A program made the translations under genes and the position numbers. Positions 34,948-46,990 of a DNA stretch of 64,000 bases are shown piece by piece; positions within the stretch are counted from its first letter, which is position 1; each line of letters begins with the position of its first letter. Origin of the DNA: Trematomus loennbergii (taxonomy: Eukaryota > Chordata > Actinopteri > Perciformes > Nototheniidae); the NCBI GenBank assembly GCA_012861695.1, contig JAAOOA010000050.1, positions 496,001 to 560,000 of the forward strand. Reading direction: 5' to 3'. Under the pieces are notes generated by a model. That model was not told where the DNA came from, did not search any database, and saw only the letters and a list, made by a program, of their open reading frames with translations.

Positions 34948-34966
34948 TTGGCGTTGTCGGCAGGAT
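34948..34966 (+). promoter_or_regulatory. Putative primer-binding site
   Basis: Two bases after the LTR the sequence reads TTGGCGTTGTCGGCAGGAT, the position and TGG start expected of a tRNA primer-binding site. I could not assign the tRNA. CTGGTAAGTG at about 34985 looks like a splice donor, as in retroviral leaders. Confidence 0.55.
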
Positions 34967-37900
34967 ACCAACAGATCTTCAGAGACTGGTAAGTGTGATT
35001 TCAAATCTACATTTGGACATTGCCTTACCAGAATCTGTGATTGACGGTATCCTAAAATTATCTGTGAAGCTAAGCGGCTGCGTTTCGTTTTGGTTAATGA
35101 ACATTTGGGGCTAGTAACCCCAGGGGATCATCCAGGGACTCTGTCTTGGCTGGTTCCCTCTGTGTGTGCTGCTCGGGACGTATGTGCCGTGCAGGCATAC
35201 ACGGAGATGTTTAAAAAGACCTTAATGAGGGCAGCAGTAAAGTGGAACTTCTGTGTGAAATCAAAATAGAGATTTGTAATGAACAAATCGCCGAGATTCC
35301 GGGGGTTTCAGCGGCCAACACTAGCAGTTAACTAAAGCAGCCAGAGATATTACCCCCAGCGCCTCTAAAAAAAACACGGCTCCAGCTGCGGCTCCGGGTG
35401 TGTGTGTCCTCTGTGTGTGCTGCTCGGGACATGTGTGCCGCACAGGCAGCCGTTTTGCTGCTCGGGGCATGTGTTCCGCACAGGCAGTCGCAGGGATGCA
35501 ACCTCCCCGTATCTGCATGAGCTGGTGAAGTGAACTCAGAGGGAGAAAATCACAGCTTTTGTCTATAACTTTAACTCACACCACCGCCGTCTCTATTAAA
35601 AACGAGACTGTTTAAAAGCACTCTCGTGGCTTGTGGCCGTTTACGACGTGCTGGCAGGTGCGAGGTGCGTGCATTACCTGATGCGACAGGCTCCCTACAT
35701 TGCTGAGGAGCTGGTGTCGGTCCGGGGTGCATACATAAAATTATAGGCTAATTGATCATGGGTGGGCAGTGGTATGCAAGTGTAGAGCAAAACTGTGTTT
35801 CATCGTTGGGATGAACATGATGGGAGGTGTATAGGCTGGTCGAGTAGGACTACAGTTAACTGTGTGGTTTCGGATAGAAAGGGTAGAGGAAAAAAATCTA
35901 TGTGCTCCTGATCGGGGGGGCATAGCACCACTAGAGCAGGGATAGTGGGTCGCAAGAGGATAAGCTAGTTATTGCTCTTGGACGGTCTTCAGGCACCGAT
36001 CTAAGGACTTGTATACAAGGGTGGGTACGAGTCAAGGTACCCCACTGGGTTCCCATTGGGAGAGATCATAGTCCCTACCCCCTCTGAAACCTCTTTAATC
36101 CGGACTAAATTGAGCTGGATGAACTTTGCTGTCGCACTGGTGTTTATTACGAGTTCATCATGTTTGTTTGTCTGATTGTTTGTATCAGGGGTCTATATTG
36201 GTTTGTCTAACCGCCGTCTTGTGCATGTTTTGTAACAACTAATAATGAATCAGTCCATAGCCAGGGTAAAATAAACTAAGCTTTAGTTAACTCACCAAAA
36301 GTAAATGACTTGAGAAAGATAAATAATATATAGTGTTTTGCAAAATTCTGGTAGTATAGATGTGCTGCAAAATGAAAATAAATAGCAAAAGAGTGTTTTT
36401 ATGTCCTGCATCTGAGTGTGCAGAGGAAATGTAAACAAGAGCACACTGTTCAGGGTGTGCGCTGTAGGTGTAAGAAGAAAGAAGATTATATTACTTTAAG
36501 AATACATTCTTAAATTGTATTGCTGGTATGTTAAGATATGTTTGTGACCTTTTATAAACCCTATGCCCCGTCCTGCACCCTGAGACCCTCAGAGGCATCA
36601 CTGCTGGTCGTAAAAACCTGCCTGAGGAGGTCAGGGTGGCAAAATCTGTCTGCTGTTTTAGGTCAATGTTGTATTATTTGTTTCATTTATTCTTAAATCT
36701 ATGTATTGTATGGTAATAATGAAAAAAACGTAATGTATTGAACACATTCCGAAACAAAGCTGATAAGACAGAACTTGACTCAGACATAATACAAATTATT
36801 GTTGAAACCTTTTGCGCTGTTGCTGCAAAATGGAAACTTTGTTGATTATCTATTCCAACTGGCCACTGGATTCAGATAATTAATATAAGTTGAAGTTTAA
36901 TTACAGTTTTAAATATAGTTTAACATTCTTTATTAAACTGCTTCAAATGATTTCTCGTATCAACCAATTGGTCTCCATAGACATTACTAAATTCTAATAG
37001 TTGTTAAACTACTGACAAGTTTTCTGAAACCGAGCTTATGAACAAAAGAGTAAAGGTCGCTGGTTAAGCCAGGATCAATATATTTGTTGACGTTTTCATT
37101 ACAGTGTGCATAATAAATGTGTTAAATGAATTGAGCAATTCTTTAAAAAGTATAATGTTGCAATCTCTTTACAATAAGTAATTACAGTTAACAAAGAAGT
37201 AGAGGTTGTTTTCCAAGGGCCTCTCCTTCACAGCCCTACACTTTAAATCATGAGACTTTCAAATCATAACAGACAGAGATCGGTATCACTTTGTGTTGCA
37301 AGCCAAATCCATGTAAAGGTTCTACTTGAGCCCAATTTAAATACCATAAAGAAAGTATTGAACCCAGCTCAAGCTAAATGTCAAATGTATTTAATTAATG
37401 TACAAGTGTTTTGATTTATTTCAAATGTTCTAATCTCAGCTTCTTTCGAGTTCAGTCTAAGCAACAAATTGTTTCTCATAACATTCTCACTGCTGTCCCA
37501 AATGTTTTAACCTTGGGCAGACAAGCTGTTCACACACCCACACACACCACACACTTTGGATAAGTAGTCACCTTATCCACATTGTAAATTGTTGCCTTCT
37601 TTAAAGTTATTAGTAATTTAAGATTAATTAAATTAAATGTGGTACATAAGATAAAATAAATAAAATAACTTGACTTGATCATTTTGTTCACAACATTAGA
37701 CCTGTCCTCTAATCTCTACTAGAATAAGATAAGTGTGCATGTTTGGATGTTTTAACACTCCTGTAATGTACCTAATCTTGATATCCTTTTCATTACAGAG
37801 CTGGGAAAATGGTGTATTGATTAGATTCTGTCTAATTTTACACACCAGACACTCGGTGTCATAAAGGGAGGAGGAGAACGAGTCAGGAAGACTGACGGAC

Positions 37901-39284
37901 ATGTTCTTCCAGCTCTTGTACAAAGATGAACTTTGAATTGAATGACCAGATGTTTAAAGATGTACAATTAATGATTGGTTTTTTATATTTCCAATGACCA
38001 GACATGTGTTAAATAGTGGTGATAAATATATTTAGTCAGATCAGATTACACTTTCACACTAAACAAAATGAATAAATAAATATTTTCAGATTATAAGGTA
38101 TTGAATAATAAGGTATTTCTAATATTAAACAGATAATGTTAATATCCTTAATCATCCAGCAATCAGACTTTACAACACTACTCTTTAATGTATTGTCCAT
38201 GAACAGACAGACCTACAATGATGTTTCAAGTACTGGATTAATTTCAGTTTTGGCCCAAAACAAATATTTATAATAATTCATATAACAATTATGTAGCATA
38301 TTTGATCCTCAAATTAGAGAAGTATAATTTAAAGAAATTGATATTCTATATTCAACATTAGATAAACACAGAAGGAGGAGGAGTCTCCTAGTACTAGACT
38401 CCTGGTACTAGGATGGGTTAAAAGCAGAGGCCAAATTTCACTGTGTGTGCTGTGTGCTCTGCATGTGTGACCATTAAAGAGGGTTTCATCCCTCCCTATT
38501 CTATTCTATTTTAAGAACCCTTTCCAAGTACCATAAGTAGATGTTCAGGTAAATATGGCTAATAAGAATAATTGATAGACTTAATTTGGTACAGATCAGT
38601 TGTAGCATTTACAAATGTATGAATTAAAGTTTTAAGAATGTTTAATCTTTCCTTTCCAGGTTTTTACAAAAGTCTTTGAATATTTGCCTAACTTTTCCTT
38701 TTCAGATTTTGAACAATGTACTTGACTAAAATGAATGTATTGATTTTTCTAAGACTAAGTGCCTTACTCTTGGCTAAAGCGTAATGAAGTAAACGTAAAG
38801 TAATCCTAAAATTGAGGACACTGCAACTTTGCGGATTACAGATTGATCAAATCACCTGTGATGTTATGCCTTAGCTGGATCTCTTATGATCCTAAGTTTT
38901 AAATGCTTTTGACTAGTGATTGCTAAAGCAAATCTTTAAGCTGTTTCTGGTTTTGATTTTATAGTTTGATAAATGACATTAACTAATGGTTTAAAATGAT
39001 AAAAGATATTAGTTTAAAACAAATATTTTGCTATTATGTATCTGTGTTTTATGTGTGTTTATTATTGTACTTATTGACAAAAGATGCTCCAAACACTGAT
39101 GAGAGATAATTTTTCCTATTATGATTGCCTGTATCAATCATTGTGATTGAATGTTTCAATCTTATTCTACTTTGTGATTTAATTGAATGTAAGGTGAGAC
39201 CACACTCGAATCTGAAGACGCCTATTGATTTAAGTATTGACCAAATTATTATTAGACTAATGTTTTAAGGTTATCAAAAATGAT
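34967..39284. other. Interior of the LTR element, no intact ORF
   Basis: The first 700 bp are moderately GC-rich and hold three copies of a GCTGCTCGGGACATGTG-like motif followed by GCCGCACAGGCA (about 35168, 35419 and 35455). The only ORF longer than 60 codons past 35550 is a minus-strand one at 37696-37923 with no motif. The remaining 3.5 kb are AT-rich. The GCTGCTCGGG repeats may be a packaging or regulatory structure; that is speculation. Confidence 0.6.
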
Positions 39285-39294
39285 AAAAAGAGGA
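39285..39294 (+). promoter_or_regulatory. Polypurine tract
   Basis: AAAAAGAGGA lies two bases upstream of the 3' LTR, where plus-strand DNA synthesis would be primed. Confidence 0.7.
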
Positions 39295-39296
39295 AC

Positions 39297-39720
39297 TGTT
39301 AAGGAATAATTCTTCTAGATATCTAACCTTTTGCTCTGTGACCGGTCAACTTGACTGGCACGAAGGGTAATTGTTGTGAGAACACTGAGGCACTTCTTTA
39401 TTGGTGTTTGTGGGCTCTAGGATGTGAAATCCTTGAGGCCATGAGCGTCGGACGCAGGTGGCTCAGTGTTTAGTCTACTCCTTCAGAGATTTCTCTCTGT
39501 GAACCTGTTAAAAGGTCTAGCATAGAGAGAGGTTCTTCAGAATTGACGTGGCAACTCTACCGTGTGTCAGAACCTCTGACTCTTTGATTTGTGATGTGAA
39601 TCCTCCGGCCGAATACTCTGAATAAACCCATCAGTGTTTGACATCAAAGCTCCAACTCTCACCGTGTCTCCTTCCTGAGTCGGTGACTCCATGCATTACT
39701 ACACAGAAGTTTCCTCCACA
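39297..39720 (+). repeat. 3' LTR, 424 bp
   Basis: It aligns end to end with the 5' LTR. It is followed directly by the GTTAT target duplication. Confidence 0.93.
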
Positions 39721-39895
39721 GTTATTTAAGGGTAAGTTAAATTAACGTTATTTTACAAGTTGAGAGAGTTAAGTTTTGTTTAAAATCGTGAATGAAATGC
39801 ACGTTAGAGGTTTTGTGTTGGACATGAAGTTAGCTAACGTTAGCTAACTCTACCAAAGGTTAGCATGTTAAGCTGTACTTTATGTGGCAGCTCGC

Positions 39896-41278
39896 TTAAA
39901 GTGGACCTATCATGCTATATTTAAATGATATATTGTAGGGCCATACCTATATAAGGTTATTTATACGTTTCTGTTTTCAAATACCAAGCAGATCATGCAT
40001 TTTAGCCATGCCTCATTTCGCTCTATGTGCTGTTTGCTGTCTACGGGGCTGATCTCTGTGAGCTGCAGCTGACCACGCCCCCCTGCAGGAGAGGGAAGCC
40101 GTGCTCTGATCAAGTCAAGAGGGGGAGAAAAAAGATCTCCGTCCTCCGTGTTTTATTTATATATACAGTCTATGGTTTTATTATATTATTATAGGCCTAT
40201 AGAGTCGTTATTCATTTGTTTTAAAGCTCAATAAATAACAAAGACCTTTGACCGGCTCTTTTCTAATTTTGTCCGGAAGATTTCAACTTTAACGGACATC
40301 TTGACCGGCGAAACTGAAACTCTGCCGCACGGTCCCCTCGTTCCTTGGAAGAGGCGGAGAGTGGGTGTTTGTCATCTGCTGGTGGACTAACCGGAGAGAA
40401 TTACAGTGCTTGCCTCGACAGGGAGGGATTGCATTGAATTAAAGCAGCGGGAGCAAACGCTTGCCTCGGGGAGGGAGAAAAAAAGCCACAGCGGAGAATA
40501 AACAGAAGGGTAACCATGGTAACTATGGGCGGGAAGTCTTCTTCCCTGCTTTTGTGGCAGACTACAGCGCCACTTACAGGCCTGGCATATGTACTACAGC
40601 GTCTCCAGCGCTTTCGAGCGGCAATGGCCGGCCGTGGCCCAACCCCACATTCCCCTGATAGGTGGAGAGTTGGCCCAATAGCCGTAGTGCCACTTCTGTG
40701 ACGACATAGAAGTGTTCAAATCTGGATCAGTCTGTATCAGATACGTTGCAGCCCCTTTTTTAGAGATTTGGGTATGGAGGAAAATAGAGAGGGTTGTGTT
40801 TTCTGACACTTGGTGAGTTCCCTGGAACACCGGGGACACATATTCATGTATAAAAGACGTACAAAAGTGCATTTGCATGATAGGTCCTATTGCGGCAGTA
40901 ACTTTCAAACAAAGTGCCGCGAGGGACTAAACAAGAGAAAAAACACTGGACGCGCAAACACTCAGTCTTTCCAAACAGTATGCGTTTGACCTTTTATTTT
41001 CTTAGCAAAAGTTCAATAGTCCATATCCATATGTATATTATGCGTGCATGTGTGCATACGTCCGTGCGTGCGTGCGTGCGGTCAACAAAAATTGTCCTTC
41101 TCCAGCTCACTCCCCTCCATCTATCACAAAGTCTTCAGGTAAAAGCAACCGGATATAACCGCAAACGTCACCACACAAATCCTTTGACACGCCCACCACC
41201 TATAGTGACTCAAAAACATGTACCGTAATAAACACAGAAACTACTACTTCAAATGTGGCTCCTACAGGTCCCCTTTAA
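39896..41278. mobile_element. MITE with TTAAAGTGGACCTATCATGC ends, interrupted copy
   Basis: The left end matches 46512 onward and the right end GGTCCCCTTTAA lies at 41267-41278. The interior blocks GGCCTGGCATATGTACTACA, GTGTTTTCTGACACTTGG and ACACCGGGGACACATATTCA are shared with 46512-46990. Relative to that copy there is extra sequence at about 40100-40480 and a break after GATAGGTCC (40887). The stretch 40888-41265 may be a second insertion (it begins near GTGCCGCGAGGGACT) or divergence. Confidence 0.65.
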
Positions 41279-41587
41279 TACAAAGAGGGGTTTTGTGCTT
41301 CATTGTAAACTTTTCTTACAAATGTGTGTTAATCTACTTGAAACTGTAGAGACAGTTTGTTTCTACTCAACTATACAGACCATTGTTGAGGAGATGCAAA
41401 ACATACTGTACATGAGTTGGGTCCGACATACTTTGAGTAATGTTACTTTGCTGCTAAAAAATGAAACATCATCAGATGAGGACATCACCAAAGTGTGTGA
41501 GTCTGTCAGGGGATTTGATCTGTTCTCTGCATGTCGTACACACTGCTCTGGTTTTATTTATCTGTAAAATGTAAGTCTCTCGCTCTT
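41279..41587. other. Short ORF-bearing stretch, unassigned
   Basis: The plus-strand frame ending at 41567 reads EEMQNILYMSWVRHTL and SSDEDITKVCESVRGFDLF before a stop. Its composition is protein-like but I recognise no family and no splice evidence supports it. Confidence 0.25.
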
Positions 41588-42005
41588 AATAATAATAATA
41601 ATAAATTCTATAGCGCTTTTCTAAGACCCAAAGACGCTTTACATTTGGGGAAGGGTAGCCAGACAAGGACAGGCAACAAGACAACAAAACAAAAACAAAA
41701 CAGAGAAAACAAAACAAAAAAACAGAAAGCAGTCAGGAGGAAGTGGGGGGTGGGGGGGGCTTATGGGTATACAGATTTGAAGAGATGGATTTTGAGGCAG
41801 GACTGGAACAGGGTGAGGGACTCGGACTCACGGAGGTCTTGGGGGAGGGAGTTCCAGAGCTTCGGGGCTGCCACAGAGAATGCTCTGTCCCCAAAGCTCC
41901 GGAGTTTGGCTTTGGGGATGGAAAGCAAACCGGCAGAGGTGGATCTGAGGGACCGGGGTGGTTGGTAGAGGATGAGGAGGTCAGTGATGACTCTTGTCAT
42001 CGTTC
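41588..42005 (-). pseudogene. 3' end of an L2-type LINE with (TAA)n tail
   Basis: The minus-strand ORF 41761-42000 reads LRSTSAGLLSIPKAKLRSFG, then DRAFSVAAPKLWNSLPQDLR and F.SCLKIHLF. This is the usual C-terminus of fish L2/CR1-like ORF2. It is followed on that strand by the AAAGCGCTATAGAATTTATT tail and an ATT/TAA microsatellite (41588-41603), the typical L2 3' end. The copy is 5'-truncated. Confidence 0.85.
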
Positions 42006-42354
42006 AGGCTTTGCATTTGAACTCCTATGACTGGTTGTGGACTTGAAGGGAACGACTTCCTGGCCTTCCTGACATCCAGGAAAAAGGTGAGATTCTAATC
42101 CATTTGAATGCCAAAAGCAGGTTATTGTTTTTAACTTTTTAAATATGATTTTTTTGGGGCATTTGTTTTATTGGACAGAGGCAGTAGAGATCTACTGGAA
42201 ACGTTGGAGAGGGAGGAGATGATATGCAGCAAAAGGCCCAGCCGGATGGTTGCTGCTCCGTGTGGAACGTGTTCTATCAGGTAAAGCACTTTGGTACCCA
42301 GTTATTTATGGTATTGAGTTTGAATTTAGCCTTTGCAATGTACTTTCCAACAGT
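42006..42354. other. Non-coding stretch with exon-like signals
   Basis: Possible acceptor/donor pairs (42008-42086 and 42179-42280) bound short open frames, but the phases do not join into one frame, so I do not call a gene. Confidence 0.3.
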
Positions 42355-42359
42355 GCATT

Positions 42360-42619
42360 TGTTAGGGTTGAGTGAAGCAGGCAGGACCCAAATGCAGATA
42401 ACAAAGAAAATACCTTTATTTCAAGGTTAAAGCGGTGACAAACAGAACACTACCCCGTGAACACAGTCACAGACAAACAAGGATCTAACCAAGACAGACA
42501 GAAAAAACAGAACTTACATACACACAAGACTAATCACACAACAAGACACAGGTGAGGAGGGAGGAAAAAACACAGGGGCACAAGGTGAACACAATCAGGA
42601 AATCAGACACAGGAGGGCA
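42360..42619 (-). repeat. 3' LTR, truncated (260 bp)
   Basis: TGTTAGGGTTGAGTGAAGCA start on the plus strand. It matches the other LTR up to CAGGAGGGCA and then diverges into coding-like interior sequence. Confidence 0.88.
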
Positions 42620-44449
42620 CATAACTAGGGCCAAAAGGGTGGGTGGAGGGGGTCTGGAGGACGGGTTTGGGCTGACAGCCCAGGGGCACAGCAGTGGACC
42701 CGGAAGGGGTCTCGGGCGGACGGCCCGGGGGCAAGGCAGAGATCAAGGAGGGGGTCTCGGGCGGACGGCCCGGGGGCAAGGCAGAGTTCAAAAAGGGGCG
42801 AAGACCACAGAGGGCGAACTCAGGGGACCGGGCATGAGAGCAAAGGCCACGGCTGGGAAATCAGGGGCCAGGCTCGAGGGCCAGGCTCGAGGGCGAAGGC
42901 AGCGGCTGGAAGAGTCAGGGGGCCGGGTTCGAGGGCGAAGGCCACGGCACTCAGGGGCCGGCTCGAGGGCGAACAAGAAGGCGGCGACGGGACAACTCCG
43001 GAGGCCGGGCAGGACCCAGTATCGGCCGGACAGGAACCGGAGCCGACGGGACAGGCGTAGACGGGATCCTGAACATGACATGGGCTGGTGTCAATGGGAC
43101 CCCGGATGGAGCAAGGGCTGGTGTCGACTGGACCCCCAACGGAACAGGACATAGGGTTGGCAGGACCCCCGGCAGAAGAGTAGTCGGCGGGACCTCCAAC
43201 GGGACAGGACATAGGGTTGGCAGGACCCCCGGCAGAAGAGTAGTCGGCGGACCCCCAACGGGACAGGACATAGGATTGGCAAGACCCCCGGCAGAAGAGT
43301 AGTCGGCGGGACCTCCAACGGTACAGGACATGGGGTAGGCGTCAGCCGTAGAGCCAACAGGACACGGGGGGCTGGCGTCGGCCGGTACGCCAACAGGAGA
43401 CGAGGTGCTGGAGTCGGCCGGACCACCGACAGGACACGAGGGGCTGGAGTGGGCCGAACCACTGACAAAACACGGGGGCTGGAGTGGGCCGAACCACTAA
43501 CAAAACACGGGGGGCTGGCGTCGGCCGAGGAGCCAGTACTGGAGCCGGAACTGGAGTCGGGACCATGGCTGCTGGGACCGGAACAGAGACCTGGACCATG
43601 GCTGTATGGGTCGGTTCTGGAGCCGGAACCATGGCTGTTGGGACCAGAACTGGGGCCGGAACCATGGCTGCTGGGGCCAAACTGGGGCCGGAACCATGGC
43701 TGCTGGGGCCAGAACTGGGGCCGGAACCATGGCTGCTGGGGCCAGAACTGGGGCCGGAACCATGGCTGCTGGGGCCAGAACTGGGGCTGGAACCATGGCT
43801 GTGTGGGCCGGTTCTGGAGCCGGAACCATGGCTGTGTGGGCCGGTACTGGAGCAGGTACCATGGCTGCTGGGCACGGAACCGGAACACGGAACCATGGCT
43901 GTGTGGGATGGTACTGGAGCACGGTACCATGGCTGTGTGTGGCCGGCACTGGAGCACGGAACCATGGCTGTGTGGGCCGGCACTGGAGCACGGAACCATG
44001 GCTGCTGGGGCCTGTACTGGAGCCCAAAGCATGGCTTCTGGGGCTCGGGCTGCTAGCCTGGACTTGCGACTCCTTCTCTTAGGAGCCTTTTGGAGGCTCC
44101 GTGGACCTCCAAAAGCCAGACGAGTACCCGAGAACGGCTCCTGGACAGGAGCAGGAAATGGGGAAGAAGCAGGGGTTGACTCCAGACGGAACACACCGAG
44201 ACGTACGGTGCCAGGCCGGGAACTGGGAGGCAGGGGGCTAGCATGCCTGGAGCTAGCAGGCCGGGAAACAGGTTTGACCTCAACGCTACCAAAAAAGTCC
44301 TCAATCCACTCGGGTAGTAACTCCCTTAACCAGGGCCTTGAGGTTACTTCTTGGCGTGCCGTATAAATGATAGACTGCCTCTCTTCACTACTGGAGGCAT
44401 ATCGAAAGTCATTCCTCAAGCATGTTAAATTGTACGTCACCTCGTACAA
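42620..44449 (-). CDS. Gag-like Pro-rich ORF of the LTR element
   Basis: On the minus strand the frame 44449-43091 (452 codons, first Met at 44449) begins MYEVTYNLTCLRNDFRYASS, then WLRELLPEWIEDFFGSVEV. This is a compact N-terminal region of about 70 residues that looks globular. The frame is open further upstream to the LTR with no ATG, so the start is uncertain. The rest is low-complexity Ser/Pro/Gly/His/Trp sequence built from 33-bp DNA repeats (about 43560-44030) and roughly 60-bp repeats (about 43140-43330). Overlapping minus-strand frames carry the Pro-rich coding on to about 42820-42600, so indels are likely in the repeats. I do not recognise the N-terminal domain; a gag role is inferred only from its place between LTRs. 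Confidence 0.55.
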
Positions 44450-44483
44450 GCTGTCTGCTGGGCCATTTTTGGTTAGATCATTC

Positions 44484-44856
44484 AGTTAGGGTTGAGTGAA
44501 GCAGGCAGGACCCAAATGCAGATAACAAAGAAAATACCTTTATTTCAAGGTTAAAGCGGTGACAAACAGAACACTACCCCGTGAACACAGTCACAGACAA
44601 ACAAGGATCTAACCAAGACAGACAGAAAAAACAGAACTTACATACACACAAGACTAATCACACAACAAGACACAGGTGAGGAGGGAGGAGAAAACACAGG
44701 GGCACAAGGTGAACACAATCAGGAAATCAGACACAGGAGGGCAAACACAGAGACAGGAATCAACAGACAAGACAGCGGGTGAACACTTTTCAAAGTAAAA
44801 CAGGAAACCAGAGGCAGAAAAAGACAAGACAAAACACACACAGACAGATCGTGACA
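44484..44856 (-). repeat. 5' LTR (373 bp)
   Basis: On the minus strand it starts TGTCACGATCTGTCTGTG and contains GAAATAAAGG (poly(A)-signal-like) near its end. Its TG end abuts the GCATT duplication. Confidence 0.88.
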
Positions 44857-44861
44857 GCATT

Positions 44862-46409
44862 GTAAAGACTGAAAGATTTAAAGCTTGACTTGATTTGGTC
44901 TTTTACTTAAGAGGATGTTTGTCCTCCTGTCTTCTCTTATTTCCTTCTTATCTTTCTTTCAGGTGTAACATCTACCATGGTTGTACATGACATAGACCTC
45001 CTCCGCCTCTTTGCTGTCCTACTAGTCAACCCTTCTGATCAGAGCCTTTCCTAAATAGTGGTAAGTTGTTTTACAGTTCAGTGTATGTTAATTTAGCAGC
45101 TTTACCGCTGTTGAATAAATTCTATATCGCTAGTGATTTTATTACAACTATGATTTGTAAACTTTTTGATTCCAATTACAATAATATTTTTGTTATAATT
45201 GTAAAACACATCTTAACATCCATCAGCAATCAATACAACAAATCATCCAACACAAAATAGAAGAAATCTGGACCTATTTCTTTTATACAACAGCATGTAT
45301 TGGGACTGCTCATTGATGTCATCAAGAGCCATTGAGTCTACCTTTTGTAGTCGGCCTCTCAGAATGTTTATCATTTCTTTGTCTCTGAACTTCTTAATGC
45401 TTAGTTTTTGTATTGTTGATATTGTTTTGTTCTTTATTTTTGTTGTGAGAATCACTTTGCAATTGTGTAAGTGCTATATAAATAGTTATATTAATATTAT
45501 TGTTGTTACCATCATTACTATTATTAAAAATGTTTTCTTTGTTTTCTTTATTTATCGCTGCAGAAAGGATCATGCCAGCCCACATCAAACACCTGATCAA
45601 GAACTTGTGAATCTTCAGGTAGAAAAATGAAAACACCTGTTCAAAGTTCCAGTTCCTGTACATGGAACCATGCCTGTCCTCTGTTCCACATGTCTTCAGT
45701 CAGTTCTGGACCCAATGACTCGGACACTAGTTCTACCAAGGCTCATTAGAGGTAAGAGTGGTAGGAGAGGAGTGGAGTTATCTTTGTATTTAGGCTGCAA
45801 GTCGACAAAGGTGATCAAATGCTGATGCTAATAACGATCCGAGTCATTTGATATTGATTGTCTGCCAATACCGAATCCTTATCCGATTCTTCTATTTCCC
45901 AGATAATACAGCTGCACAATTACAACAGGAACTCATTCGTGTGACACTGAAACATCTTTAGACGGTTAATACAGAAGGTACATTTAAGGTTTGTGTTTTT
46001 ACCAGTCATAGGGTAACAACATATTTGACTGGTGGTAGGCTGTTTCGTTGATCATTTTCTTTTCATTATATTATAAAGATCTGCTAAATTGGAGGATTCC
46101 AAAGCTGAGCTGGAAGGGGAAGTCGCCACCTACAGAACAGCAAATCTAAAAATGAATTTGGATAAACTATTAAACCAGGTATTTTCACAAGGTAAGTACA
46201 TTTGTTTTTAAATTGCAAGCAAATAATAATGTCAGTCTTTGATCGATTTAGCATTTTAACTTTCATCAGCAACTGCAATAAAAGAAACAAACAAGATGGC
46301 AGTGAAATGTGTAAACAATCAGCCCATCAAGATATACGCATATTAATTTATACTATTGTTGAAATGTTTTTGCTACCCTTTCTTTGTTTCTTATTCACAT
46401 TCTGTAGAA
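44862..46409. other. Non-coding stretch with exon-like segments
   Basis: Several segments are flanked by plausible AG and GT splice dinucleotides (44963-45060, 45563-45618, 45640-45750). One at 46079-46191, ending CACAAG|GTAAGTAC, is open for 37 codons and reads KLEDSKAELEGEVATYRTAN, a helix-like stretch. No frame joins them convincingly and I recognise no family. Confidence 0.3.
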
Positions 46410-46511
46410 CAGGGGTGGGGAACCTCCGGCCCCCGGGCCGTATACGTCCCGCGAGACAATTTGGTATGGCCCTCGAGGTAATTTATAAACACACGCAAAA
46501 AAGACAAAAAT
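46410..46511. mobile_element. Left end of a hAT (CAGGGGTGGGGAACCTCCGG)
   Basis: This end sequence is typical of a widespread vertebrate hAT group. It is interrupted after about 100 bp by the MITE at 46512. The remainder may resume at 46991, but no right end was found. Confidence 0.5.
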
Positions 46512-46990
46512 TTAAAGTGGACCTATCATGCTATATTTGAATAATATAGTGTAGGACCATACCTATATAAGGCATATTTATACTTTTTTTTTTCAAAATA
46601 CCAAACAGATCATGCATTTTAGCCATGCCTCATTTTGCTCAATTTGACATTTTTTAGCTCTGCTCTGCAAGGGCAGATTCTGTGAGAACAGCACCATCTA
46701 CAGGCCTGGCATATGTACTACAGCGTCTCCAGCGCTTTCGAACGGCAATGGCCGTGGCTGTCTCCTCCTGATTGGTGGAGTTGGCCCAATAGCCGTAGCG
46801 CGGACAGTGTTCAAATCTGGATCAGTTTTTATCAGATCCGTTGCAGCCCCTTTTTTAGAGATTTGGGTATGGAGGAAAATAGAGAGGGTTGTGTTTTCTG
46901 ACACTTGGTGAGTTCCCTGGAACACCGGGGACACATATTCATGTATAAAAGACATACAAAAGTGCATTTTGCATGATAGGTCCCCTTTAA
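46512..46990. mobile_element. 479-bp MITE, TTAAAGTGGACCTATCATGC family, complete
   Basis: The left end is TTAAAGTGGACCTATCATGC; the right end is GCATGATAGGTCCCCTTTAA, an inverted match with two mismatches. The interior is shared with 39896-41278 (blocks CAGCGTCTCCAGCGCTTTCG, GCCCCTTTTTTAGAGATTTG). There is no transposase; the ORFs in it are shared by chance. PIF/Harbinger origin is inferred. Confidence 0.85.

Larger units (their letters stand above)
34515..39720 (+). mobile_element. Complete but non-coding 5.2-kb LTR retroelement (LARD-like)
   Basis: Two direct LTRs (34515-34945 and 39297-39720) start TGTTAAGGAATAATTC and end TTTCCTCCACA. They are flanked by the exact 5-bp duplication GTTAT (34510-34514 and 39721-39725). 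A primer-binding-like segment follows the 5' LTR and a purine tract (AAAAAGAGGA) precedes the 3' LTR. I counted four substitutions and two indels between the LTRs, so insertion was recent. The 4.35-kb interior has no gag, pol or env frame; it is AT-rich and stop-dense. Such an element would need proteins supplied by a relative. LTR and leader style fit a fish ERV/retrovirus-like or gypsy lineage; I cannot choose. Confidence 0.92.
42360..44856 (-). mobile_element. 2.5-kb gag-only LTR retroelement
   Basis: The element is bounded by the 5-bp duplication GCATT (42355-42359 and 44857-44861). On the minus strand the 5' LTR is 44484-44856 (TGTCACGATCTG... to ...CAACCCTAAC). The 3' LTR is 42360-42619, missing about 110 bp on its interior side. 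The LTR copies are nearly identical (one difference seen). Between them is one Pro-rich ORF region and no protease, reverse transcriptase, RNase H or integrase. It would have to move in trans. The LTR edge next to the interior reads AG rather than TG, and I could not identify a primer-binding site. Confidence 0.85.

Noticed and set aside
37696..37923. Minus-strand ORF inside the LTR element
   Set aside because: Seventy-five codons in AT-rich DNA with no motif; expected by chance in 4 kb.
42603..42791. Short Pro-rich minus ORF as a separate gene
   Set aside because: It is part of the repeat-rich tail region of the gag-like ORF in another frame.
43449..44366. Plus-strand Trp/Gly-rich ORFs
   Set aside because: They are the antisense of the repeat-built tail of the minus-strand gag-like ORF, which has the non-repetitive N-terminal domain.
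41253..46191. A possible multi-exon plus-strand host gene
   Set aside because: Several segments have AG/GT edges and short open frames, but phases do not join, no domain is recognisable, and LINE and LTR insertions lie between them.
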